Source: Clostridium tepidiprofundi DSM 19306
Lineage (GTDB): Bacteria; Bacillota; Clostridia; Clostridiales; Clostridiaceae
DNA: 64,000 bases
Assembly: GCF_001594005.1 (NCBI RefSeq)
Contig: NZ_LTBA01000001.1
Location: 248,001-312,000 of the forward strand
Direction of reading: 5' to 3'
Part shown: positions 53,913-63,984 of the stretch, one piece after another
Layout of the letters: each line of letters opens with the position of its first letter
How positions within the stretch are numbered: the first letter of the stretch is position 1
Notes under the pieces: generated by a model
Databases searched by the model: none
The model's input: the letters and a program-made list of their open reading frames with translations, nothing else
What the model was told of the DNA's origin: nothing
Position numbers and translations under genes: made by a program

Positions 53913-55961
53913 ATGAAATTTAAATCTATCAAACACAAACTTATTTCAATTTTTACTTTACTAATAGTATTGCCTTTAATGTTTTCAAGTATTATAGCAA
54001 TCACTATATTAAAATCTTCTTTGCAAAATCAAGCAACATATAGTCTAAAAAAATCATCTAATCTCATCGACAATATAATAACAGAAGCCTATACAGGATA
54101 TAAAAATTCTATTTTGCAAATGTCAGAAAACGGAATAATAAAATCATGTCTTACAGTAGATGATAAAACATTAGAGAAAGAATTGTTTAGTATAGTAAAA
54201 AGCAACAAATCAATTTTAAATGCATACATATTTACAAAGAACAATAAAATATTAATTTATCCTAAAACAGATTCATTAAATGATTTTGTTCCGACAGATT
54301 CAAAATTATACAAAGACACAAAAACAAAGAAAAATGATATACTTTGCGTTGATGCATATAAAGATTTAACCACTGGTAAAATGGTTATAACTCTTTGCAA
54401 AAGTATTTTTGATAATAATGACATCTTTGTTGGAGTTGCTTGTATAGACATTGATATTTCATATATTAAAAATTTAGTTAAAGATATTACAATCGATAAT
54501 AATGGCCATGTGTATTTATTAGATAGAACAGGCGTTGCGATTGCATCTAGAAACGATAATGTTCTTGGCAAAAATTTTAATCCAGATAGAAAAGAAGCTG
54601 CACTAACCAAAGATACAAAAATATTAAATATTTATAATTCATCTTCTGAAGTGTCATGGATGAAAAATTTAATGTCAGGAAAGTCTGGGCTTGAATCAGC
54701 TCATTTCTTAAATACCAACAATTTTGTATATTATATGAATAACATCGCATCTGGATGGAAAATAATCGTTACAATGGACAAGAATATTCTTACAAAAAAA
54801 ATTTTTTCAACACTACTTCTATTCATTATAGTATTTATAGTATCCCTAGTTATTTCAATACTTGCTGCTTTAATAATATCTAAAAGTGTAACAAATCCAC
54901 TTAATCATTTAAATGAAATAATGCTTAAAGCAGAAAATGGTGATTTAACTCAAATATGTTCTATAAAAACTAATGATGAATTCGGTACTTTAGGGAAGAG
55001 CTTTTCAAATATGACAGCTGGTATAAAAGATTTAATATCATCCATAAAAGAAACTTCAAAGAAAATATTAATATTTTCTGATACTCTCAAAAACCAGTCA
55101 AATGTATCATCAATATCAGCTAATGAAATAGCTTCTACAATGGACGAGATATCTGCTGGAGTACAACAACAAGCAACTGATGCTCAAATCTCCTCAGAAA
55201 TAGCACTAAAATTTATTGATAAATTAAATGAAATTAATACATATAGTAAAGAAATTAATAATGAAAGTTCAAAAATGAATGACTATAATAAAGAAGCATT
55301 TGATGCAGTTGTCAATCTGAAGCAAAAAAACGATTTAACCACAACTGCTGTTTCAACTATTTCTAAAAGAATAAAAGAACTTGAAAGCTATTCTGAAAAT
55401 ATAGGGAAAATATCTTCAGTCATTTTAAGTATATCTTCACAAACAAATCTATTATCATTAAATGCTGCTATTGAAGCTGCTAGAGCTGGAGATGCTGGTA
55501 AAGGTTTTTCTGTTGTTGCTGATGAAGTACGAAAACTATCAGAACAATCCTCAAATTCAGCAGAAGAAATTCAAAACATAATTAGTAAAATACAAAACAC
55601 CACAAAAGAAACTGTTCATAGTATGGATAATGTAGCCAACTATGTTGAAAGCCAAAACGATGCTGTAACAATAACAGAACAATCTTTTGAAGAATTAAGT
55701 AAATCTATAGACAATATTACAACTACAATTAACAATGTAGTTGTAAGTATAAATGAATTAACTCAGAAAAGCACTATACTTATGGAATCTATTGAAAGTA
55801 TTTCTTCAGTATCTGAACAATCAGCAGCTGCTATTGAAGAAATTACTGCTAGTGTAGCTTCACAGTTGAATGATATGGAAAAATTAAGACAAGAATCAGA
55901 AAATCTTAATGAACTAGCACAAATACTTGAAAAAGGTGTAGAAAAATTTAAAATAGATTGA
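53913..55961 (+). CDS. Methyl-accepting chemotaxis protein with extracytoplasmic Cache-like domain
   Basis: The 682-residue chemoreceptor has a membrane helix (about 9-33), an extracellular Cache-like sensor domain to about 285 ([32 protein letters not shown]), a second membrane helix near 292-320, a HAMP domain, and a cytoplasmic signalling domain with the CheA/CheW-binding tip [21 protein letters not shown]. The ligand is unknown. AGGAGG precedes the ATG giving [10 protein letters not shown]; an upstream ATG 12 codons earlier has no site. It is a lone gene opposite to its neighbours. A copy of the dispersed repeat follows. Confidence 0.95.
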   Translation: MKFKSIKHKLISIFTLLIVLPLMFSSIIAITILKSSLQNQATYSLKKSSNLIDNIITEAYTGYKNSILQMSENGIIKSCLTVDDKTLEKELFSIVKSNKSILNAYIFTKNNKILIYPKTDSLNDFVPTDSKLYKDTKTKKNDILCVDAYKDLTTGKMVITLCKSIFDNNDIFVGVACIDIDISYIKNLVKDITIDNNGHVYLLDRTGVAIASRNDNVLGKNFNPDRKEAALTKDTKILNIYNSSSEVSWMKNLMSGKSGLESAHFLNTNNFVYYMNNIASGWKIIVTMDKNILTKKIFSTLLLFIIVFIVSLVISILAALIISKSVTNPLNHLNEIMLKAENGDLTQICSIKTNDEFGTLGKSFSNMTAGIKDLISSIKETSKKILIFSDTLKNQSNVSSISANEIASTMDEISAGVQQQATDAQISSEIALKFIDKLNEINTYSKEINNESSKMNDYNKEAFDAVVNLKQKNDLTTTAVSTISKRIKELESYSENIGKISSVILSISSQTNLLSLNAAIEAARAGDAGKGFSVVADEVRKLSEQSSNSAEEIQNIISKIQNTTKETVHSMDNVANYVESQNDAVTITEQSFEELSKSIDNITTTINNVVVSINELTQKSTILMESIESISSVSEQSAAAIEEITASVASQLNDMEKLRQESENLNELAQILEKGVEKFKID

Positions 55962-55974
55962 TTACCAATTTAGA

Positions 55975-56036
55975 AACTTCAGGTGGAGAATTTACTCCAC
56001 CTGAATCAAAAGCTCCAATTTTCTATTTGTAGAAGT
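55975..56036 (-). repeat. Dispersed hairpin repeat, copy 4, at the end of the chemoreceptor gene
   Basis: On the plus strand TTCAGGTGGAG / CTCCACCTGAA forms a perfect 11-pair hairpin (55978-56005) followed by TCAAAAGCTCCAATT. This matches, in reverse orientation, the middle stem and GAAGCAAAAAGCTTCAAT block of the full copy at 23398-23502. It could also act as the terminator of the chemoreceptor gene, although the T tract is poor. Confidence 0.5.
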
Positions 56037-56074
56037 ATAAGCATTGTGTAGAATGATAAAACATCATTCAGCAT

Positions 56075-56941
56075 TTAAAACGCTTGAATGCAATATTTTC
56101 TTATTATTGCTTTGCTTGAATCACTTTTTAAAAATTTATTAAAATCTTCCAATGCGTCTTCATTCTCTGAATTATAAAAAATATTTATTGGAATTCTTAA
56201 TGGATATAGTTCTGATTCTAAAGTTCCTCGCACTAATTTTACGCCATCAACTAAAAGCATCTTTAAACCTGTATCGTAATTTTGCAAATTAACGTATCCA
56301 ATATTAAAACTATTTTTAATGTTTCCTTTCATGTCATGAACATTAGAAACATATTTTACATCACTACCATAAGAAAGTTTTGTTGGCATATTCATAACTT
56401 GACTTCTGAAGTAGCTTTCGAGACTCATATTACCATTATATGCAAGTGGCCTAACTAAAGTATTTAGCTGTTCAGTATCAATGTTTCCTGTTTTACTATT
56501 AGATATCAAATCCTTAACATAAATTTTCTTACCTGAATAAATTTCCCTTAATTGTACTGTTGTAATATTATTTATAAGACTTCCGCTATCCACTACTATA
56601 GCTATTCCTTCATATGCAATAACATCTTGCTTTATATTCTTATCTTTTTTATCACAATCACTCATATAACCAAGTAAAATGCACTTTTCACCACTATTAA
56701 GTTTAGCAAATGCATCCTCTCTTCTTAAGACATTATAAGCAATATTATTCTTATTATTAGAATTATAAACAAAAACCAAATCTTTTACCATTGCTAATAC
56801 CGACTCATCGCAATACACAACAGCCTTTTGATTTTGAGCATTAGTAATATTTTCTTTTTTATCTTTACTCTGTTGCTTAGTACAAGCATTGCTTAAAATT
56901 AAAATCGTTATTAACAAAAAAACTAATATTGATTTTTTCAT
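56075..56941 (-). CDS. PstS-like substrate-binding lipoprotein lacking the phosphate-site motifs
   Basis: The 288-residue protein has a lipoprotein signal (hydrophobic stretch ending LSNAC) and a PBP-like domain. AYEGIAIVVDSGSLINNITTVQLREIYSGK near residues 110-140 matches the PstS family, but the N-terminal GSS.L.P and GGGSGNG phosphate-binding loops seen in the true PstS (60324-61208) are missing. It ends the phoB-phoR-pst-phoU cluster, 65 bases after phoU. It may bind another oxyanion or serve as a regulator of Pst/PhoR; its function is unknown. The start is the second of two close ATGs. Confidence 0.82.
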   Translation of the reverse strand: MKKSILVFLLITILILSNACTKQQSKDKKENITNAQNQKAVVYCDESVLAMVKDLVFVYNSNNKNNIAYNVLRREDAFAKLNSGEKCILLGYMSDCDKKDKNIKQDVIAYEGIAIVVDSGSLINNITTVQLREIYSGKKIYVKDLISNSKTGNIDTEQLNTLVRPLAYNGNMSLESYFRSQVMNMPTKLSYGSDVKYVSNVHDMKGNIKNSFNIGYVNLQNYDTGLKMLLVDGVKLVRGTLESELYPLRIPINIFYNSENEDALEDFNKFLKSDSSKAIIRKYCIQAF

Positions 56942-57006
56942 ATTCATTACCCCAAATCATTACAATTTCTCCAAATCAATATTAGTTTTCTCATTTCTAA
57001 ATTTAT

Positions 57007-57663
57007 TTATTCATTTAAATCAACTAATTCACCAGTTGAAAGATAGATAATCCATTCACATATATTTGTTACATGGTCACCAGCTCTTTCTAAATATTTT
57101 GAAATGAAGAGGAATTGACTCGCTTGTGCAATAAGCTTTGTATTTTCCATCATCATAATCAGTAATTCACTAAATATCTGTTTATATAAAGAATCAATTT
57201 CATCATCTCTCTTACAAATCTCATATGCTTTAACAGCATCTTTATCAATATATGCCTGCAATGAATCACTAATCATTGATTCTACAATATTACTCATTCT
57301 AGGTATATCAATTAATTGTTTCATATATTGTTCTTTATATAGTTTTTTTGTAATCTTAGCTATATCTACTGCAAGGTCAGCAATTCTTTCTAAATCTGTA
57401 ATTATTTTAGTTGCTGTAAATATATCTCTTAAATCATAGGCAAGTGGTTGCTGCGTTGCTATAAGTTTTATAGCTTTATCTTCAATTTCTTTTTCCATAT
57501 TATCCACAATATCATCGTTTTTTATAACTTTTTCGGCAAGAGTTATATCCTTATTAACTAATGATTGTATACTTTCGCATATTTGCTGCTTTGCAACATT
57601 CGCCATGTTTACAACATCATTATGCATTTCATTTAGGCTATCATTGAAAACTGTTCTAACCAT
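57007..57663 (-). CDS. phoU: Phosphate uptake regulator PhoU
   Basis: PhoU links PstB activity to PhoR signalling and silences the regulon when phosphate is plentiful. The 218-residue all-helical protein has two repeats with metal-binding motifs, IATQQPLAYDLRDIFTATKIITDLERIADLAVDIA-type in the first half and LFISKYLERAGDHVTNICEW in the second (here IATQQPLAYD, DLERIADLAVD, LERAGDHVTNI). GAGGTG lies before the ATG giving MVRTVFNDSL. It follows pstB by 27 bases. Confidence 0.96.
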   Translation of the reverse strand: MVRTVFNDSLNEMHNDVVNMANVAKQQICESIQSLVNKDITLAEKVIKNDDIVDNMEKEIEDKAIKLIATQQPLAYDLRDIFTATKIITDLERIADLAVDIAKITKKLYKEQYMKQLIDIPRMSNIVESMISDSLQAYIDKDAVKAYEICKRDDEIDSLYKQIFSELLIMMMENTKLIAQASQFLFISKYLERAGDHVTNICEWIIYLSTGELVDLNE

Positions 57664-57690
57664 ATTTGACACCTCTTTTAAAAAATATTT

Positions 57691-58443
57691 TTAGCCAAAT
57701 CTTCCAGTAATATAATCTTCTGTTCTCTTATCTCTAGGATTATAGAAAATATCTTCTGTTTTCCCAAATTCAACAAGTTCACCTATAAGAAAAAAAGCAG
57801 TATAATCAGAAATTCTTCCAGCTTGCTGCATATTATGTGTAACAATTACAACGGTATATTTCTTCTTAAGTTCAGACATCAATTCTTCGACCTTTAATGT
57901 TGATACTGGATCCAATGCTGATGTTGGTTCATCCATAAGAATAACTTCTGGTTCTACTGCAAGAGTTCTAGCTATACAAAGTCTCTGCTGTTGTCCTCCT
58001 GATAAACCAAGTGCACTTTTATGAAGTCTATCTTTTACCTCATACCACAGTGCAGCCCCCTTTAAACTCCTTTCGACAATATCATCTAGTTCTGATTTCT
58101 TCCTTATTCCATGTATTTTAGGTCCATAAGTAATGTTATCATATATAGACATTGGAAATGGATTAGGCTTTTGAAAAACCATACCTATTTTTTTTCTAAG
58201 TTCAATTTCATCATAATCATCTGAATAAACATTTTTACCCTCATATATTACTTCGCCTTCTATCCTCGCACAGTCAATCAAATCATTCATCCTATTTATA
58301 CTTCTAAGAAAAGTTGACTTACCACATCCAGATGGTCCTATCAATGCAGTAACTGAATTTTTTTCAATATTCATATTAATATTTTTCAATGCTTGACTCT
58401 CTCCATAAAACAGATTCAAGTTTTTTGTTGTTATTATGTCCAT
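57691..58443 (-). CDS. pstB: Phosphate ABC transporter ATP-binding protein PstB
   Basis: PstB powers the high-affinity phosphate transporter. The 250-residue ATPase has Walker [10 protein letters not shown] (36-44), signature LSGGQQQR, Walker [12 protein letters not shown] and the PstB-typical [23 protein letters not shown] precedes the ATG. It lies 20 bases after pstA. Confidence 0.98.
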   Translation of the reverse strand: MDIITTKNLNLFYGESQALKNINMNIEKNSVTALIGPSGCGKSTFLRSINRMNDLIDCARIEGEVIYEGKNVYSDDYDEIELRKKIGMVFQKPNPFPMSIYDNITYGPKIHGIRKKSELDDIVERSLKGAALWYEVKDRLHKSALGLSGGQQQRLCIARTLAVEPEVILMDEPTSALDPVSTLKVEELMSELKKKYTVVIVTHNMQQAGRISDYTAFFLIGELVEFGKTEDIFYNPRDKRTEDYITGRFG

Positions 58444-58463
58444 ATACACACCTCTTTATCAAC

Positions 58464-59354
58464 TCAATTATTTTTACCAGTATATTTTTCGTGCAATTTC
58501 TTTCCTAATATTCTTGCACCAATATTGAATATCAAAACCATAATTATCAAAACTGCTGAAGCTCCACTAGCAATTTTTGTAGCATCAGGAACACTAGCCT
58601 CTGAATTTAATTGAAATATATATACTGCCAATGTTTCTGCAGATCTGAATAAACTAAATGGTGATTTCCCTGTTAATATGTTTGCAACTCCAAAATTTAA
58701 ATGTTGTGCACTCATACCTGCTGTATATAATAGTGCTGCCGCTTCGCCAAAAATTCTGCCTGCTGCTAATATAATACCCGTTAGTATTTGTGAAAATGCA
58801 GTAGGAAGTATTACTTTCCATATTGTTTGCCATTTAGTTGCTCCAAGACCCAAGCTAGCTTCCTTAATTCCTTCTGCTGCAGCAGTTATAGCATTTTCAC
58901 TTACTCTTGTCAAAGCTGGCAAATTTAATATTGTTATCGCCAGTGCACCGCCAAATAATGTAAATCCCCATCCTGTCATATTAACAAAAACTAATAACCC
59001 AAAAAGACCAACAACTATTGATGGTAAAGCAGCAATTGCTTCAATAGATGCTCTAATAATCCTTACCCAAAATCCATCCTTAGCATACTGTGACAAATAT
59101 ATACCTGCTCCTATGCCAAAAGGTACAGAAATAGATAACGAAACTATAAGCATATAAAATGAATTAAACAGCTGAGGAGCTATTCCTCCCCCTGCTTCAC
59201 CTATCTTAGGATCTCCAAATAAAAAATTTATGTCAAAACAATTTCTGCCTGTATACAATATATATATTATGAGCATTGCTAATAAAGCAACAACAAGTAT
59301 TGAAACAATATATAATATTACTGTCCATAATTTATCAATAACTTTAGCTTTCAT
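58464..59354 (-). CDS. pstA: Phosphate ABC transporter permease PstA
   Basis: The 296-residue protein has six membrane segments and the ABC permease EAA-like loop ASLGLGATKWQTIWKVILPTA. It pairs with PstC to form the channel. Its ATG shares one base with the pstC stop codon (TGATG); an adjacent TTG one codon upstream is better spaced from the AGAGGTG site and may be the true start. Confidence 0.96.
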   Translation of the reverse strand: MKAKVIDKLWTVILYIVSILVVALLAMLIIYILYTGRNCFDINFLFGDPKIGEAGGGIAPQLFNSFYMLIVSLSISVPFGIGAGIYLSQYAKDGFWVRIIRASIEAIAALPSIVVGLFGLLVFVNMTGWGFTLFGGALAITILNLPALTRVSENAITAAAEGIKEASLGLGATKWQTIWKVILPTAFSQILTGIILAAGRIFGEAAALLYTAGMSAQHLNFGVANILTGKSPFSLFRSAETLAVYIFQLNSEASVPDATKIASGASAVLIIMVLIFNIGARILGKKLHEKYTGKNN

Positions 59355-60247
59355 CAATGTTTGTCACCTCTGCTTCCAATACCCTTTATTATAAAAATAA
59401 AAATAAATGAAGAAACCAATAAAATCAATGCTAGTGACCATAATGCATCATTCCATGCAGTACCATTAAACGTATTAGCCATGTCCATTGTCAAAATTCC
59501 CGTTAAAGTTGACATTGGTTTAAATAAATTACTAGGCATTCTTATAGAATTACCAATAACCATAGTAACAGCAAGTGCTTCACCAAAAGCTCTTGCAAGC
59601 CCTAGTACAATTCCTGTTAAAATTCCATTAAAAGACGACGGTATTATAACATTTTTTATTGTTTGCCATCTAGTTGCTCCAAGTCCATAAGAAGCCTCAA
59701 CATAGCTCCTAGGTACAAGCCTCACAGCGTCTGCTGCAATACTTGCTATTGTAGGCAATATCATAACGCTTAGCACCAAAATGCCAGCAAGTAAGCTGAA
59801 ACCAACTCCACTAAAATATTTTTTTATCAGAGGCACCACTAGAGTTATACCAATCCATCCATAAACAACAGATGGTATTCCAACAAAAATCTCCAATGCA
59901 GGTTGAAGGAAATTTTGTCCAAATTTAGGTGATATATTATTCATAAAAACTGCCAATGCAATACTTATTGGTGCTGATATTATTACTGCTCCAAATGAAA
60001 CAAATATAGAACCTAATATAAAATATAATGACCCAAATTTAGGAATTTTAGCTTCTGGATCCCAAGTTAATGAAAATAAAAATTCTGTCATGCTATATCC
60101 ATGTTTTGTAAATGTATTCAATCCTTTATATGTTACAAAAGCTACTATTGAAATCGTTAAAGCAATTATAAGCATTCCACAAAATACAGAAAAGCCTCTT
60201 CCTAAATATTCAGTTTTTAATTTTTTCATAAAATTCCTATTACTCAT
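59354..60247 (-). CDS. pstC: Phosphate ABC transporter permease PstC
   Basis: The 297-residue protein has six membrane segments and the permease loop ASYGLGATRWQTIKNVIIPS. The assigned ATG has only a weak GTGAT-like ribosome binding site; an ATG six codons later (MKKLKTEYLGRG) has AGGA upstream and could be used instead. A terminator hairpin (60278-60300) between pstS and pstC probably lowers permease expression relative to PstS. Confidence 0.95.
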   Translation of the reverse strand: MSNRNFMKKLKTEYLGRGFSVFCGMLIIALTISIVAFVTYKGLNTFTKHGYSMTEFLFSLTWDPEAKIPKFGSLYFILGSIFVSFGAVIISAPISIALAVFMNNISPKFGQNFLQPALEIFVGIPSVVYGWIGITLVVPLIKKYFSGVGFSLLAGILVLSVMILPTIASIAADAVRLVPRSYVEASYGLGATRWQTIKNVIIPSSFNGILTGIVLGLARAFGEALAVTMVIGNSIRMPSNLFKPMSTLTGILTMDMANTFNGTAWNDALWSLALILLVSSFIFIFIIKGIGSRGDKH

Positions 60248-60277
60248 ATCATCACGCCTTACTAATTTTGATAAAAT

Positions 60278-60300
60278 ATAACCAGCTTTATGCCGGTTAT
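60278..60300 (-). terminator. Attenuating hairpin between pstS and pstC
   Basis: Minus-strand stem ATAACCGGC / GCTGGTTAT (nine pairs, five-base loop) followed by ATTTTATC, 24 bases after the pstS stop. Partial termination here would give more binding protein than permease, as is usual in pst operons. Confidence 0.7.
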
Positions 60301-60323
60301 ATTAAGGGGGATTTTACTAATAT

Positions 60324-61208
60324 TTATTTCAATTCACTAATTGGTATATATCCTAATTTTTTAATATTTTTCTTATTTTCATCGCTTACCATAAAATCTA
60401 AGAATGATTTTGTAAGTCCTTTTGCTTCACCTTTAGTATACATATGCTCAAAAGACCAAAATGGGTATTTACCACTTTTAATATTTTCTGTTGTTGCCCC
60501 AATACCATTAATTTTCATTATTTTAACATCTTTTTTAATATCATCAGTAATATAAGATAGTGCTAGATAACTTATAGCTCCTTTTGTTACTTTTATGGCA
60601 TCTCTAACTCCACTGTTTTCTGGCTGAACTGTTCCTAATCCTTGTTTTTCCCTCTTTCCATCCATAACTGTATCTATAAATGTTGCCCTTGTACCTGATG
60701 AAGATTTTCTGTTTATGACTTGAATTTTCATATCTTCACCACCAACCTGTTTCCAATTTGTAATTTTACCTGTAAATATGTCTTGAATCTGTTGTTTAGT
60801 CAAACTATCAACTGTAACACTATTGTTAACTACTACAGCAAAACCTATACCACATACTTTATGATCAACTAATTGTTTTGCTAATTCACTATCTCCTAAT
60901 TTTTCTTCAGCTTTAATGTCTGAATCTCCAATTTCACAACTTCCCTCTACTACTCCTTTTATGCCATTACCACTTCCCCCACCTTGTACATTAATCGTTG
61001 CTTCAGTGTGTTTATTCATAAAATCCTTTGCAGCTGCTTCAACAAGTGGTTGTAGCGCAGATGAACCTAAAGCTGTTATCTCTCCTGAATATGGAGATTC
61101 TGATATATTACTCTTTGATTTTGTAGTATTTCCGCATCCTGAAAATAACCCTGTCATTAAAGAAATTGATAATACACCTACCATTAATTTTAATCCCTTA
61201 AATTTCAT
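60324..61208 (-). CDS. pstS: Phosphate-binding lipoprotein PstS
   Basis: PstS captures phosphate outside the membrane. The 294-residue protein has a lipobox LFSGC (Cys25) and the phosphate-site motifs ALGSSALQPL, QGGGSGNGIKG and NRKSSSGTRATF. GAGGAGG is positioned before the ATG giving MKFKGLKLMV. PhoP-box-like repeats lie upstream (61261-61323), and an attenuator follows. Confidence 0.98.
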   Translation of the reverse strand: MKFKGLKLMVGVLSISLMTGLFSGCGNTTKSKSNISESPYSGEITALGSSALQPLVEAAAKDFMNKHTEATINVQGGGSGNGIKGVVEGSCEIGDSDIKAEEKLGDSELAKQLVDHKVCGIGFAVVVNNSVTVDSLTKQQIQDIFTGKITNWKQVGGEDMKIQVINRKSSSGTRATFIDTVMDGKREKQGLGTVQPENSGVRDAIKVTKGAISYLALSYITDDIKKDVKIMKINGIGATTENIKSGKYPFWSFEHMYTKGEAKGLTKSFLDFMVSDENKKNIKKLGYIPISELK

Positions 61209-61260
61209 AATTATCCTCCTCAAAAATTATTATATAATTTCATTTACCATTACATTAATA

Positions 61261-61323
61261 ATAGTATCACCGTAAAGTTAAGCCATTATTATTAACATGT
61301 TAAGAAAAACAATTATATGTTAA
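61261..61323 (-). promoter_or_regulatory. PhoP-box-like repeats and -10 box of the pst operon
   Basis: On the minus strand TTAACA-like hexamers occur at about 61323 (TTAACA), 61312 (TTGTTT), 61303 (TTAACA), 61295 (TTAATA) and 61281 (TTAACT), upstream of a TACTAT -10 box (61266-61261), with no normal -35 box. This is the layout of Bacillus PhoP-dependent promoters. The repeats are imperfect, but the neighbouring phoB-phoR genes support the assignment. Confidence 0.65.
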
Positions 61324-61349
61324 ATAAAATTTACACATAAATATTTGTA

Positions 61350-61390
61350 TAGAAAACAAGACTACCTTTATGCGGTAGTCTTGTTTTCTA
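61350..61390 (-). terminator. Terminator after phoR
   Basis: A perfect 17-pair stem TAGAAAACAAGACTACC / GGTAGTCTTGTTTTCTA with a seven-base loop, 30 bases beyond the phoR stop. It separates phoB-phoR from the pst operon. Confidence 0.88.
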
Positions 61391-61420
61391 TAGTATTTAA
61401 TTATAATATATTTTTTATGT

Positions 61421-63121
61421 TTAATACGGTATTTTGATAGTAAACTTACTTCCTTTGCCTACTTTACTCTCAACCTCTATTGTACCTTTAAACAGTATTA
61501 CTATGTGTTTAACAATAGCAAGACCTAATCCAGTTCCTCCTTTAGCCCTTGACCTTGCTTTATCCACTCTATAAAATCTTTCAAACAATCTACTAATGTG
61601 TTTTTCAGGTATACCAACGCCTGTATCTTTAACCCAAATAATACATTTACCATCTTTTTCTTTAACACCTATTGTTACACAATCTCCTGATTCAGAATAT
61701 TTTATACCATTATCAACAAGATTTATAACCATTTGTTTGAATTTATCACTATCACCAATCAAATTATTTACTTTTTCACACTGAAGTACCAAAGAAATAT
61801 TTTTCTTCTCAGCAGTATTTTTTAGTAGATTATATACATCAAGTATTATTTTATTTACATTTACCTCTTCTTTAGTATTTATATCTCTTTGTTGCTCAAT
61901 ACGGGATAATATCAATATGTCATTTATCAATCTAGTCAGTCTTTCCGCCTCTTGATTAATAATATTTAAAAACTTTATCCTAGTTTCTGAATCTTCTACA
62001 TCTTTGAGAGTTTCTGAAAATCCCTTAATTGATGTAAGTGGTGTTTTGAGTTCATGAGATACATTTGCCACAAATTGAGTTCTCATTTGTTCAAGCTTTT
62101 TAAGATCAGTAATATCTTGAACAACCGCAACAGTTCCTATGTGCTCATTTCTATTTATTATATCTGTAGTTTTTATTCTTAAAATTCTTTCTTTAGGCCA
62201 ATAGATTTTAATTTCATTGTATTCTCCATAATATTCCTTAAATATCCTCTTGAGTTCAATATTTTGAATAGTATCTAAATTTTTATTCTTAGTTACTTCT
62301 TGATCTATCCCAAAAATTTTTTCCGCATATGGATTTATCATAATTATTTTATTTTTTCTATCAATTGCAATTACACCACTATCCATACTCGTTAATATTG
62401 CCCTTAATCTGTTTTGTTTATCAATACCTTCATTTATCGATTCTTGCAATTTCTCTGCCATATAATTGAAATTTTCTGCTAGTTTACCTAGTTCATCATT
62501 CGAATTAATACGAACTCTCTTATCAAGATTACCACTTGCAATTGATGTTGTTGTTTCATCTAAATCTTTTATAGGCTTAACAATTATGTATGCCAATTTA
62601 CTTGAAAACCAAATTGCTAATATAATTGCAATGCAAAGAATAAATATGTATTCTTTTAGAAATTGTGTATTAAATAAACTAACAGAATTCATTGGCAATG
62701 AACTCCTTATTATATATCCATTTTCAAGCCTTAGTGCACAGTAAATCATATCTTTGCCTATCGATTTACTATATCTAATATTATAACCCTCACCATATTT
62801 TATAGCACTAATAACTTCAGGACGTGTACCATGGTTTTCCATACTAATTGGATTTAATGAAGAATCAAATAGTACTGTTCCTTTATTATCAATAAATGTT
62901 ATTCTAATAGGAAAATTTTTAAAACGTTCTCCATTAAATACTTTTTTATAATCATAATTTTCATTCTTTAATAGATTACTAATAAACTCATTGTTATCTT
63001 TAAGATTAGATTTCACACTTTCCTGATACTGTTGCTTAAAAATAAATGTAAGTAGCGATGTAATAGTAAATAGAAACAATATTATTGACGTTAAAATGTA
63101 TACTGTCAACTTTTTTCTCAT
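61421..63121 (-). CDS. phoR: Phosphate regulon sensor histidine kinase PhoR
   Basis: The 566-residue kinase has a membrane helix (about 6-28), an extracytoplasmic domain of about 125 residues, a second helix (158-180), HAMP (180-232), a PAS domain (about 235-335), the phospho-acceptor H356 in VSHELKTPLTSIKG, and a HATPase domain with NLVDNGIKYS and GTGLGLAIVKH. It phosphorylates PhoB. It lies two bases after phoB and next to pst-phoU, as expected for a PhoR. Confidence 0.95.
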   Translation of the reverse strand: MRKKLTVYILTSIILFLFTITSLLTFIFKQQYQESVKSNLKDNNEFISNLLKNENYDYKKVFNGERFKNFPIRITFIDNKGTVLFDSSLNPISMENHGTRPEVISAIKYGEGYNIRYSKSIGKDMIYCALRLENGYIIRSSLPMNSVSLFNTQFLKEYIFILCIAIILAIWFSSKLAYIIVKPIKDLDETTTSIASGNLDKRVRINSNDELGKLAENFNYMAEKLQESINEGIDKQNRLRAILTSMDSGVIAIDRKNKIIMINPYAEKIFGIDQEVTKNKNLDTIQNIELKRIFKEYYGEYNEIKIYWPKERILRIKTTDIINRNEHIGTVAVVQDITDLKKLEQMRTQFVANVSHELKTPLTSIKGFSETLKDVEDSETRIKFLNIINQEAERLTRLINDILILSRIEQQRDINTKEEVNVNKIILDVYNLLKNTAEKKNISLVLQCEKVNNLIGDSDKFKQMVINLVDNGIKYSESGDCVTIGVKEKDGKCIIWVKDTGVGIPEKHISRLFERFYRVDKARSRAKGGTGLGLAIVKHIVILFKGTIEVESKVGKGSKFTIKIPY

Positions 63122-63123
63122 AT

Positions 63124-63819
63124 TTATTCTCCTAAACTAAATCTATAACCTATACCTCTAACTGTTTGAATATACCTAGGTTTTTTATCATCGTCCTCAA
63201 TTTTTTGTCTTAAATGCCTTATATGTACATCAACAGTTCTCGTTTCACCAATATATTCATATCCCCAAATCTTATCAAGCAAAAATTCTCTTGTCATTAC
63301 TTTTCCTTTATTCTTACACAATATTTCTAAGAGTTCAAATTCTTTTAATGTTAACTCTACAATTTCGCCATTTTTTAATACTTCATGCCTATCAAAATTA
63401 ATAACAATATTCCCAAACGATATGAATTTTTTTTCATATTGCATAGCAGCTCTCCTCAATAATGCTTTAACCCTAGCTATGAGTTCTCTAACCGAAAACG
63501 GTTTAGTTATATAATCATCTGCACCTAATTCGAGCCCTAAAATTTTATCAAACTCTTCACTTTTAGCAGTAATCATAATAATTGGTATGCTTGATATAGT
63601 ACTATCTTTTCGTATTTCTTTACATACATCATAGCCATCAATTCCTGGAAGCATAAGATCTAATAGTACCAATTGAGGGACTTTATCTTTTATGATTCTT
63701 AATGCATCTACTCCATTATTAGCACATATCACTTTATAACCATTTCTTTCAAGATTAAATTTAATTAATTCTTGAATATGCTCTTCATCATCTACAATTA
63801 ATATTGTTTGCTCTGACAT
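63124..63819 (-). CDS. phoB: Phosphate regulon response regulator PhoB/PhoP (OmpR family)
   Basis: The 231-residue protein has a receiver domain with the phosphorylation site Asp54 (LLDLMLPGIDG), the acidic pocket DDEE and Lys in ITKPFSVREL, and an OmpR-type winged-helix domain with REFLLDKIWGYEYIGETRTVDVHIRHLRQKI-type motifs (TRTVDVHIRHLR, PRYIQTVRGIGYRF). AAGGAG precedes the ATG giving MSEQTILIVDD. A copy of the dispersed repeat lies 50-100 bases upstream, in the likely promoter region. Confidence 0.96.
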   Translation of the reverse strand: MSEQTILIVDDEEHIQELIKFNLERNGYKVICANNGVDALRIIKDKVPQLVLLDLMLPGIDGYDVCKEIRKDSTISSIPIIMITAKSEEFDKILGLELGADDYITKPFSVRELIARVKALLRRAAMQYEKKFISFGNIVINFDRHEVLKNGEIVELTLKEFELLEILCKNKGKVMTREFLLDKIWGYEYIGETRTVDVHIRHLRQKIEDDDKKPRYIQTVRGIGYRFSLGE

Positions 63820-63866
63820 ACTACCACTCCTTCGTAAATACACTAAATTAAGTATTTCAATTGTTT

Positions 63867-63925
63867 TAGTGAACTCTTGCTAAATCAAAACGCTTCAATC
63901 TCCCACTTATAGAAATAGAAGTCTT
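63867..63925 (-). repeat. Dispersed hairpin repeat, copy 3, upstream of phoB
   Basis: GTGAACTC, TTGCTAAATCAAAAC and GCTTCAATCTCCCACTTATAGA align with the reverse complement of the full element at 23398-23502, with the middle stem deleted, as in copy 1. The first hairpin has decayed, so it may no longer fold. Confidence 0.5.
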
Positions 63926-63936
63926 CCAAAATTGAT

Positions 63937-63984
63937 AAATATCTTGCCAGAGATACATAATAAACTGTCCCTGGCAAGATATTT
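63937..63984. terminator. Terminator-like hairpin at the window end
   Basis: A 14-pair stem AAATATCTTGCCAG / CTGGCAAGATATTT with a 20-base loop. It probably ends a minus-strand gene to the right of the window; nothing on the plus strand leads into it. Confidence 0.6.
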
